Origin: Ettlia oleoabundans
Lineage: Eukaryota; Chlorophyta; Chlorophyceae; Chlamydomonadales
Length of the DNA stretch: 64,000 nt
Reading direction: 5' to 3'
NCBI GenBank assembly: GCA_019693395.1
Contig: JAAMXP010001457.1
Location: 71,207 to 135,206 of the forward strand
Part shown: piece by piece, positions 39,408 to 49,627 of the stretch
Layout of the letters: each line of letters starts with the position of its first letter
How positions within the stretch are numbered: the stretch's first letter is position 1
The notes under the pieces: generated by a model
Told to the model about the DNA's origin: nothing
What the model saw: the letters and a program-made list of their open reading frames with translations, nothing else
Database searches by the model: none
Made by a program: the position numbers and the translations under genes

Positions 39408-42308
39408 TCAGGCAATGGTATCCTGACTTGGCTGGGCTGGCTGGCCAGCATTGCCTAGACCCAGGTTTTGGAACACCTGCCTCAGCGCCTTGGCCAGCAT
39501 GGGCAGGGCATCTTCCATTGATGGTGCCAGCTTCACCGCCAGTATGGCCGCCTGCGCAATGCGCCGACGCTGCATCTCCGTGTAGTTAGGCCAGCTGCCG
39601 AGGTGCAGGAAATGATACGGCAAGTACACAACAGGTCCTGAGAGGCAGTAGTTGCTTGGCGGGGCCACATCAGCAACATATGGTGTGTGGATGGAACACT
39701 TAAACGCACAGCGGCCCAGCACGGCCAGGGTGCAAAGCATGCCTTTCTATATATCATACCTCGAGCAGCGGACAGTCCGGGAATGCACTTCTCAGCCAGC
39801 AATTGCCGCCTCAAAGTTGCCATTGCGTTCAGCTTGCGCGGCAACGTCCACAAGCTCCTTCCTTATTGCTGCCACGTCGCTGGTCACTGTAGTCATGTTC
39901 GCCAGCAGCTGCTGCAGCTGGCGCCTGCCCGGGGGCCTGGCGGATCACACTGGGGCCAGCAGCTGCCTCCCGTGAGTGCCCACCACGGCTGTCGCCGCTG
40001 CCCCCGTCACTGCGATTGCCGTTGCTGTTGACCCTGCCCACAGAGCAGCCCACTGCAGAGGGCACTGGCTGTGCTTGTGGCGGGTCAATCTCCATGCCGG
40101 GCTGATCCAGGAAGCTTTCTGCCTGCTGCTGCTGCTGCTGCTGCTCCTCTTCCTCGCGCTCCTGCCCCGGCTGCTGCTGCTGCTGTTGATGCAGCTGTAG
40201 GTGCTGCCGCCTCGGCCCCAGACCCACTGGTGGCGGCGGCGGCATGCTGCCAGCAGCTGATCCGGCAGGTACCAGAACTTTGTTAGGTGCTTGGGCAGAC
40301 GCAAGATGCCTGGCTGACCCAGTGAAGGGGGCAGCGCCATGGGCCACATCCAGCTCCTCACGCTGCAAGCCAATGGTGTGCAATATTTAAGTGTGATATG
40401 TGGCAAGTGCGACATGTGGCAAGGCAGATAATTCGATGGCAGCCAAGCAGGTTTGTAGGTTTGGTAACTGTTGAGGGGCTCGGATGCGGAGACATCAGCA
40501 TGACAAGGCCAGCTACTGAGGAAGCCAAGCTTACCTTGGGTTTGGAGCTCAGATGAAGTGGCGCTGTCTGCTGCAGCACCCTTATCATCGCCACCCTCAT
40601 GCTCATGCTCAGATAGTGTCTTCGACGGTTGCGATGCGGTTGCCTGTGCAAGCAGGTGTGTCTGCCACCGCTCTGCACCGCCAGCAGCGGCGACATTGCC
40701 AGCAGCTATGGAAGCTGCTTCTGCTGCCATTCCTGGCTCTTGTGCTGCAGGTTGTACCACATGGCCACCACCAGCGACCTCTTGCACCGCATTGCCGCCA
40801 TCAGCAGTGCGCCTAATGCCGCCATCAGCAGCAACCCGCTGCGCTGGTGCAAAGCGCTGCTTCAGCGCATCGCTTCTCAGTGCTGCCCTCTGCTCGGCTG
40901 AGGCTGCCCACTCTGCTGCAGCGATCCGATTTGCCTACAGCATGCGCGCCTTGCTGAGGGGCACCGGCCAGCAGTGTGGGAAGCAGCCCGCCTTGTGCAG
41001 CGCCGCCACATCAACAAGCAGTCCACCATCCTCACTCTTGATGCAATCTGCTGGCAGCGTGGCGCCGCTGGGCCATGTGTTGTCTTCCAGAAGGCGAAAG
41101 AAGTACTGCTCAGCACGCTCGTCAGGCATGGGACGCGGCGCCTCGCCCAACATATCCATGGGGCTCAAGCCATTGCGGTGCCTGCATTATCACAGGGGGG
41201 CCACAGACACAGCTGTTGCAGTGGGCTGTCAGGTGGGTCATTGATGGGCAGCGGATGAATATGCTAGAAAGAAAGGTTTTGTGATCGTAAAGTGTCAACA
41301 TGCTACGCAAAGGAATGCAAGCATGCGGTAGAGACGAACGCCAACGTGACATGCAGCGACTGCAGCAACGTGATGCTGCAGTGCAGTGTCATCTTCTGCT
41401 CACTTTGTGCTGGGTATCAGAACAGGCAGATCCCATCTTAGGTAGTTGGCGCTTGTGTGGCCGGCTGCAGGCAGCCGAAGATGCTGTAACTGCTGAAGCC
41501 GTGGCCGCGTGGCTGCGTGTTCCTCCCCTTCTGCCTCCGTTATCCCCTCCTCAGACTGGCGCCCCCGCTTACATGGCTGCTTGTTGCGCCAGTACCGCTG
41601 ATGTGCCTGCTGCATCGGATCTGTGGGCTCCCGAACCAGCTTGACTTGCAGCCGTCCACTCCTCCACTGCACCTCAATGATGTCGCCCACCTGTGCCTCT
41701 GTGTCACTCACCCACTTCCCCCATTCCGCTCCCTGCAGCTTGCAAATTTGGGCTGCCGACAACCATCAGCTAGCCATGTCTGCAACATGACACAAGATGC
41801 GAACAGTTCAATCAACCCCAGAAAGCAGGCCCTCAGTACTTACATGTATATACCAGATGCCATTCTGGTTTCTTATTGAGTACTGCCACGTGTACTCCTT
41901 TCCAGCCTCACTGTCCTGCACGGGCAGCTCAACAGCCACGGACCCCTCCTCCAAAGGCCTGCGTGTAATCTCCGCAAAAGTTTTCTCTGCAGACAATTGA
42001 AGACAACCAGCAGCCATAATGCAAGAGTCAGAGAAGAACAGGGCGACTGGCAGAGCGTCGATGAGGCTGCTGGCTGTTTGGCTGGGGGCTCTTTTGGCAT
42101 GCGGCTGTACTGCCCCGCTCGAAAGATCAGCCCCTGAAGCAGGACCAGAAAACAACTACTCACTGTGCAGGCCCAGATTGCTGCCTTTGCAGGATGAGTT
42201 GGTGTGCGCTTTCCACCAAATAGTGTTGTTGCCCTCGCCGGTGCATTGCCACTCGCGCACGTCGGCATAGAATGCCGCCACAACCTGCCTATCTGTCTGT
42301 GGCTCCAT
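39408..42308 (-). CDS. Putative B3-like DNA-binding protein with Gln-rich region (start tentative)
   Basis: Minus-strand gene. The tentative start at 42308 opens MEPQTDRQVVAAFYADVREW on exon 42308-42174. The next exon joins in phase as KKTFAEITRRPLEEGSVAV then ELPVQDSEAGKEYTWQYSIR and NQNGIWYIH. A further in-phase exon reads LQGAEWGKWVSDTEAQVGDI and IEVQWRSGRLQVKLV. This order of basic strand, LPVxDxxGKxWxFxYxxRNxxxxYxL, WxxWV and GDxIxV resembles the plant B3 DNA-binding fold (inference from pattern, no search). Later exons hold a Ser/Glu-rich part, a Gln-run region near 40.2 kb (QLHQQQQQQPGQEREEEE), and a C-terminal helical domain with YLPYHFLHLGSWPNYTEMQR ending at 39408. An open frame upstream to 42637 could extend the N-terminus. 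Likely nuclear. Confidence 0.5.
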
Positions 42309-43670
42309 GGGCTCAGCTGGCCTCCCATTGAGCCTTGCAGCTCACCCGCGTGCACGGATGCACGAGCAGGAGCAGGCAGCATTGCAGGCAATACACCAGG
42401 AGCTGCAGGCCGGGTGCCACTAGGTGCCAGCAGTTGGACGCGCCGGCGCGGGTCTCGGTTGCTGAGCGGCACGCCGGCGCCTGAACCCAGGGCAGCATCA
42501 GGCCTCGGAACGGCACATGGCCCTCCAGATGTCGATGTGCCGTTGCCTTGCCGTCCTGTGGAAGGCCGGGGCTGCGTGACTGGCGCGGTCCTAGGGCTTA
42601 CCAACCCATTCGCACTGGCCGAGGGAACGGCGCGCACGTCCAGAAGCGCATTGGCAGCGTTTACACGCGTAGCCCGCTAGCAGCCGCTGCAGTGTCCCCG
42701 CTGTAGGCCATCTGGGTGCTTCAGACTAGTTGGTGGTCGGCGGGGCCTTGGTTTTGACGTGCTCAAACACGCACAAACAGATGGCTCTTTTTGCTGCCTC
42801 ATGTGACATTACAGTACAGTCAACATGCCTGGTCCACCCCTCGCCTTCCTCCCATGCTGTGCAGGCCGACGTGTTGCATTGTCCGTCCAGCCCCTGGCCA
42901 GCCTTTGGCCCCGGGGGCCCACCTAAGTGTTTTTCACCATTTCCAGTTCTAAACCGAGCATCCTTTTGGTGGTTAGCAGTCGCCAACAGAATGTGCCGGG
43001 AAAGCCCATGCCAAGGTCCATGGGCTGAAGATGCCCAGCCTGACGGCTTGGATGAGAACGGGGAGGGGCTTGCAATGCTACGCACTGCGGCTACATGTAC
43101 CTACGTAGTCTGCTCTCGTGGGTATGAACGCTAAAAGATTGCGAAGTGACAATGTGCATAGGTTGTGGTTGTCTAGTGCCGCGGCGGGCGCCAACAGGTG
43201 TGCACAGGCGTCGGCGGCAAGGGCTTCGGAGGTCCTCCCAGCTTCGATCGAGCCATGCCGACCAGCTGCAGCGTTGTCTAGGTTACGCTGTATGAAATAA
43301 ACTAACGAGACCAACTAATCCAACATGACCGGGCCTGGGGCGTCCGCCAGCGCGGCCCATGCGGCGCATGCATGCACGAATCAACTGAACCATCAACCGA
43401 CTACTGATTGCGAAAAACCGTCCTGGCAGCAAGTAAACAGCACCCATCATCCCACCGGCCCTCTTGCATTTGCTGTCGCTGAACTCGTGTGTGAGTGTCG
43501 CTATTCTATCCATATGTGGCATTGAGCAGATAACTGTAGTGAGATTTACTGGCATTGCAAAGACAGCGTGTGGAATGCCGGTTTCGACCCCCGAGAACCT
43601 CTCGCTTCAACCAGGGCCTTTAAAGGTAAGCCCGGGCCTTAAAAGGTAAGCCGGGAACTAGAAATCGCTG
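42309..43670. other. Intergenic region between divergent genes
   Basis: About 1.36 kb holds the promoters of the B3-like gene (minus) and the dehydrogenase (plus). Open frames on both strands are compositional, with no splice-linked partners or recognisable motifs. Near 43.62-43.65 kb a short duplicated string (ggcctttaaaggtaagcc / ggccttaaaaggtaagcc) precedes the dehydrogenase ATG by about 20-50 nt. Confidence 0.5.
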
Positions 43671-43922
43671 ATGAGATTGAATGCGTGCGGCGCTCAAGTA
43701 CCTACCACCCCCGCTGCCACAGCTGCCGTCACTGCCGCCGCATACTCCCGCCGGTTTTGCTGCTTGAGGGGTGCCCAGCGGCCTGTTATAAACCTCCAGC
43801 AGGTTTTGTTCTGCGGCCGGGACATGCACTATGGATTTGAGTTCGCGAAGGAGGCCCTGAGAAAAGACCCGGGGGTGGAGGTGCGGTGCATGCAAGAACC
43901 CATGCCGCAGTTGTCCCCTGCT

Positions 43923-44009
<87 letters not shown>

Positions 44010-46766
44010 AACTCGCGATGTTGGAATACATGCATTCAGTTGTTGCCAGACCAAACCCAGCTGGTTGCTGCCCGCGATGCTGCGGCTTTCTGGCTGCAGG
44101 TGGTGCAATGTGACCGTATCGAAATTCCAGGAGTGCTGCCAACCGCAGATGTCGTTGTGCCGCTCATGTCGCGGCTGGATGAGCAGGTGGGGTCGTGCTG
44201 CTGCTGTTGGCGAGCACATGCCATCGCCGCTCTACTGCTCTGTCTCACTTGGCTATTGAGCTACTGATAATCAGTCGGTGGATGCCAAGGCAAGGCTTGT
44301 TAAACAGCACAGCCCTTTTCCCGCACGAGTAGCAGGCTGCCTGCTGGCCTGACCCTTCAATATCCCTTGCATGCCGCAGCTGCTGCGATCTGCGGATCGG
44401 CTGAAGCTCGTCGTGCAGTACGGGGTGGGCGTGGAGGGGGTCGACATTCCCACGGTGAGCGTAAAACATTACAGCCAGCGCACAGCGTATGGGCGGTTGT
44501 GCAGCATGACATTTGAGCTGCCACACACTGCAAGCCTCTCAGACGAAAGCCTGGCAGTTTGGCTGGCAGGCGTGCTGCCCTGATCATCTGCAATAGCCAA
44601 CCACAACCCACCTGCTGGTGTAGCAGGTGCGATTGGTTGGTCACCTACTTGGCTTATAAGGGCCCAGTTGCCCCTCGCAGGCCACAGCTCTTGGCATCTG
44701 GGTGAGCAACATCCCGTCGGACGCCACAGGCAACGCTGCCAGCTGTGCTGAGCACGCCATCTACCTCATGCTGGCCACGCTGCGCTTCCACAACGCCATG
44801 GCAGACTGGTGCGAGTTGCTGGCTGGCTGGCTGGTTGATGTACTCACCTTTCCGCTCGAATGGTTGCTTGATTGATTTCGTGTATGTGGCTGGGCAGTGG
44901 TCACAATGTAGATTGTCCCATCGTAAAAGCACAGACCACCTCCTCAATTCCACGTCCATGCAGCAAGTCCATGCCTGTGTTTGCCCCGCCGCTCCTGCGC
45001 CTGAATGCAGCATCCGGCAGCAGCAGCTGGGGGTGCCTCTGGGGCAGACGCTGTTTGGAAAGACGGTCTTGGTTGTGGGCTTCGGCAACATAGCAAAAGA
45101 GCTGGTTGTGAGGTAAGACGGCTCAGCAGCAACCGGGGGAAGCTGGCCCACGCTTCTCAATATTGAGTGTGCTGCATGCGAGCTGCTGTCCTTATGAAGG
45201 CAGAACATGTCTATACATGGCACTGCGTTGTTGCTGCATATCACAATCACGACCTTGCAGGCTGAAGCCCTTTGGCGTCCGGGTTATCGCTATGCGGCGC
45301 AAGCCATGGGGCAGCGGCATGCCTGCCGCACCACAGCAACAGCAGCAGCAGCAGCTCAAGGCGGACCGGAATGGGTTGCAGCCAGCGGCAAGAGAAGGGC
45401 AACAGCCGCAGCAGGAGCAGCCCCTATTTCAGCAAGATCCCAATCTAGATGCAGCAGCTGAAGCATGGCTGGCTGACCGGGGCTGCTGGCCGGATGACGT
45501 CCCTCGGCTGGCATCGCAGGCCGACATCATTGCAGGTGCGTGTCTGTGCAACTAATGGTACTGGTGCTGTGGGGATGTGCCGATGCCATGCTGCTGTCAA
45601 CCAACAAGAGGCCCATGTCCCTCTATGCTGGGGGTCATTCTGCCAACCCCTTTCCCATGTTACCATGTTCGCAGTAACCTGCCATCAGAACGCTTCCAAT
45701 CGCGGCATGATTGGCAAAGATTTCCTGAGCCACTGCAAGCCAGGCGTCCGCATAGTCAATGTGGCACGAGGTAAGAGAAGGCTCATCAAGGCACTGCCTC
45801 AGTTTCAAGCAGTTCTATTGAGCAGACATCACGCACCAGGAGCTGTAGGCACAACCAGCTGGCGATTGAGCAACGGGAAGCTTCCGAGCTCTGTCCTGCC
45901 GTGCTGCGTGGCATCAACGAGTAACAGTTGCCCGCCTGCATGGCGTGCAGGCGGGCTGCTGGATTACGATGCCGTGAAGGAGGGGCTCGTCAGTGGGCGG
46001 GTGGCTGGTCTGGGCCTGGATGTGGTTGAGCGGGAGCCAGTTGACCCGCACCACTGGCTGGCACAGCACCCCAAGTGAGGCAGACCTGTGCTGCGCTGGT
46101 GGTAAACCTGCCTAGTCCGCCCCAGCAGACAAGGTGCCGCTGAGTTGTTGGCGGGGTAACTTAGGAGTTGTGCCGTGGGTCGCTGGCGTTACTCAAGCTG
46201 CTGTTGCTGCTGTGCAGCGTGCCATGCGCGTGGTAGCACCCACATCCAGCCTGTGTGCTACATCGCACGATCATCATACTGCACCCCGCAGCTAGGCTAT
46301 CTGCCATGCGGAAAATGTTGTAACCCGCTGCTGTATTGTATGCACAGTAAGGGACCACCTCCTGCGTAGCTGACATGCTATGTCCTTTCCCTTGGCTTTC
46401 TGTGCTCCCTTATGCAGCGTTTACCTTACACCCCATGTCGCGGGGGTCACGGAGATCAGCTGTGAGTGGCGCTCCAGCTCAGCGCTGGGCACGGTCCTGC
46501 AGCTGTAACTTTCAACTTAGGCTGCAACACCAGCTCCCCTGCCGCTCCTAACATAGCCAGCACTTTGCTGCTTGCTCAACAGCAACCGGGAAAAAATCAG
46601 TTCATTGAAGTCAGTTATCATTTGGCTATATCGCCTGCTCCTGCTTGCAGACCGCAACATGGCTCAGGTGGTGGCGTGGCAGGTGAGACGGCTGAGGAAC
46701 GGCCAGGCACCGCACAGTCAGCTGAATGACCCTGCCCACCCGCGGGCACTAGACTTCTTTACATGA
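43671..46766 (+). CDS. D-isomer-specific 2-hydroxyacid dehydrogenase with Gln-rich insert
   Basis: NAD(P)-dependent 2-hydroxyacid dehydrogenase of the phosphoglycerate-dehydrogenase-like superfamily; substrate not assignable. Ten exons join in phase: 43671-43880, 44100-44186, 44380-44454, 44681-44808, 45011-45112, 45261-45534, 45675-45770, 45951-46074, 46418-46461 and 46651-46766. Motifs: LKLVVQYGVGVEGVDIPTAT, NIPSDATGNAASCAEHAIYL, Rossmann loop VLVVGFGNIAKELV, catalytic Arg in VNVARGGLLDYDAV, Glu in GLDVVEREPVDP, and His in YLTPHVAGVTE. The position after Rossmann strand beta2 is RRKPWG instead of Asp, suggesting NADP preference. An insert of about 50 residues with a PQQQQQQQL run sits between beta2 and DVPRLASQADII. 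The start codon opens a Thr/Ala/Arg-rich leader that could be a transit peptide. Confidence 0.88.
43932..44006 (+). repeat. (TG)n microsatellite in intron 1 of the dehydrogenase
   Basis: About 37 uninterrupted TG units lie in the intron at 43881-44099. Confidence 0.98.
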
Positions 46767-49627
46767 CACACTATAACTCCATGTGCTCCGGCCAACCTCT
46801 CCTGATTTACTGGGGCGTCGCGGTCCCAGTGCTCCTTTCTTCCGCTGCGAAGGCCCATCTGGAAGGAAAGCAGGGAAATTTCCCATGGGGCAGTGCTTCT
46901 CAATCTAAAACCCTGCCACCTCACTGTCGGAAGTTGTGTCATACCTAACACGTTGCAAACGCCAATTTCATTGCAACCATCCTAGTCACCCCCCCAAGAA
47001 GCTCAACGGATGCACTTGCAGCATCCTTATGGTTGAGACGCTGAGGAGGGTCATGCAGCGCCAGCAAGGCCGCCCGGGCAGCCAAAGCACCAGCCAAAGC
47101 AGCTGCTCCTGCTAGCAGCGGTGACGCAGCTGGAGCAGGTGATGGTACAGTATGTAGAATAGTGGCGGGCGATGATGTCGGCATTCTGAGTAACACCTAC
47201 AGTTCATCCGCGCTATTTGCGGCTTCTCCTACACTCAACATCAATTGAAAAAGGTCAAAGCAACGTTTCAGGAGGGCCGCCCACCACCCTGCAGACGCTG
47301 CCGCTTATGCAGCAAGCCGCTCGTGGGCTGTTTTGGTCGAGCTGTGTGGCATTATAAATACCCTCTACTAACTCATCATGTATGTGTGTCTTCCAGAGCC
47401 CATATCCAGCCTCTACCCCTCAGCGACAGGGTGGAAGAACGGGGATGATGGGCGGGGCAGCCACCGTCACTGCGCCAACCGGCATCAACCGGCAAGGCAT
47501 GCACGATCCCGTGATATTTGGGGCTTGCAAAATAGCATCAGACAGTGCAGAAAATATTATACTGACGTTAATAGAGTGGCTTGGCAGCCCAGGGCAGGCA
47601 AGTGGCCTGAGCCATGGTGCCGGGTGGCGGCGGTCGCTGCCGTTACTGGCAGGGCGACCCTGCACAGGCTCCAGGGCATTATAGACCGCTTTTTGCCGCC
47701 TCCCTTTCGCATCTGCGGTGCAGACTGGCCTGTGTAGCAGGCCTGGCACATCGGAAAACACCCTCTGCACGCCCCGCGGGGCCCGCGCACACTGTGCACA
47801 CTTTCAAAGTTTTGTGCTGAACAATTGCGACGCAAACAGAGGCAAAGGCCGCTAGTTTTGTCTTTCCAGTGTCACGTGGGACAAATCCTTGCTGGAACTG
47901 TGGAACCACGCGAGCCTGCGTCATGGATTCCGGTCCTGCCCCGTGGCGCCTTGCAGGTTCGCAGGTTCGTGACCCACGGTTGCGGGTCATGTGCTGTGAA
48001 ATCCAAAAACGGAGAAAGTGCCACCAGGAAACCTTCGTACGACGGGATAACCGGGCCAACCTAACCGCAAAAACCGTCTTTCCACCTGTTTGGGCGCGAA
48101 AAGGCTTGTCAGCCCAGCGTAAGAATTAGGAAAAAAACTCGCCTCCGTGCCCTTTCAAGAGATTCCATAACCCATCCGTATTGGGTGAAAATGCGAAAGC
48201 AGGCGCCTTAGCCACGCAAGTGCGCCGTTGCTTGTTCCCTCCCAAACCTTTGTGCGCAAAAATCGGCATTTGGGGCCCGGTGAGCAACGGCAAGCGATGC
48301 AGCAGCAGCAATTTGCCCGTGTGCCCCATGAAACCCCTCAGCGGCATCAGCATGTCATATGGCTTGAATGCTCCATTCAAGATTGTTGGCACGGTTACAA
48401 TGGCGCAGAAGCGCTCAGAAGCTTACATAACGCTCGTACTGCAGGTTGTACTTGATACGGAACCCCTGCCTGGTCAGGGAAACTATGTTGCATGGGTTTT
48501 TACGAAAAACGGCCCAGCGCCTTCCGTATCTCAGCTGAAAAATCAAAAAAGTCCGTAAATTACGGAGATACGGACCCTAATGCTTTCCCTGTGTCAGCCT
48601 TGTTGTGGCGCTGGGACCTCAGGGCTTGGCCCCGGGCGATGTCAGCAGGCCTCCCTTTTGGGGACCTCAACCTCAGAAAAGGCTACTTCCGCCGACCAAA
48701 AGTTGTGACTCGTCGTTGAATCCTATATAGGTTCTGGGGCGGTGCCCGCTTTCGACGGGAGAAACCATTCTATTCTGTACTGTGTCAACAACCAAGTTGA
48801 GCTACGCACGCAGCAAGTGAAACGGCGACCTCCCGGCTCCACGTTAAGGCTGGCAAGGCTGCGCCACGCCACCATGGGCAAGAAGGGAACCCATCACAGC
48901 CTGCCCGCCAGCCAGCATCTTGCTGAACACTAGCGGGACCTGGGGGAAGCCAAACCTGGCGCTCAGCATTATGCTCGTGGGCTGCCGCCCAGGCAGTGAC
49001 GGTGGGCCCGGCCGTCATGGCGCCGTCACACCCCTGCTGGTATCAGGGTGTAGATTCATTTGTGACGTGAAGTGGGTCGCGTATTGCCAGAACCCTGCAA
49101 TACGCTGTTGCAAGGCTAGGGAAAGCCTTTGAAGTAAAACTGCCAGGGCGCCCTCACTGTAATGCCCTACCCCAGCAGCACATGCGGCATAGCAGAAGCA
49201 GAAAACCCTGCACTGCTGTTGCAGCCACCGCAGGGCTCCCAGCGGGCCTTTCCGGGCGCGGAAGGCCAAAAGGCTCGCACTTGCGGCCTGCACGGGCGCC
49301 CCACCCGCCCAAATCGCGGCCCACAACCAGAACGGCAAGGCTCGCTCAGGGTTGTCGGCGACGATCGCTTGTTTGTCAAGATCGTCGCGTGTTCACATGA
49401 AACTGAGAACGACAATATCTGTATACCAAGCAGGTGGGAGGAAGGTGGAATGGAAAGGTGTGGTCTGTCGAGGGTCATGTCGATCATGCTCGTGTTGCGG
49501 TCCCAACGGTTGCACGTCGTGTGCGAGCTCACCGCTTAGATGCCTTGTGTCCTCTGAGTTGGGCAAAGACGTCAGCTTTGCCACTTACTCGAGCAATACG
49601 ATTCCACCCCAACAGCTGCAGCCCGGT
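46767..49627. other. Gene-poor 2.9-kb interval before the receptor kinase
   Basis: No open frame here is linked by splice sites or shows a recognised motif. A minus-strand ORF at 46945-47196 encodes a short Ala/Leu-rich hydrophobic stretch (PLLAGAAALAGALAARAALL), which could be a membrane span of a small gene or chance. Several 200-350 nt ORFs near 47.4-48.7 kb overlap on both strands, as expected in GC-rich noncoding DNA. The part just upstream of 49628 should hold the kinase promoter. Confidence 0.4.

Noticed and set aside
43560..43680. Possible tRNA-like string (gtttcgaccccc) before the dehydrogenase
   Set aside because: No cloverleaf could be built around it; acceptor and anticodon stems are missing.
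43925..44113. ORFs of Cys-Val or Thr-His repeats
   Set aside because: Translation of the TG microsatellite inside an intron.
46945..47196. Small minus-strand ORF with an Ala/Leu-rich hydrophobic stretch, considered as a TIM14-like N-terminus
   Set aside because: No J-domain or other following segment is present and Ala-rich hydrophobic strings arise easily in this DNA.
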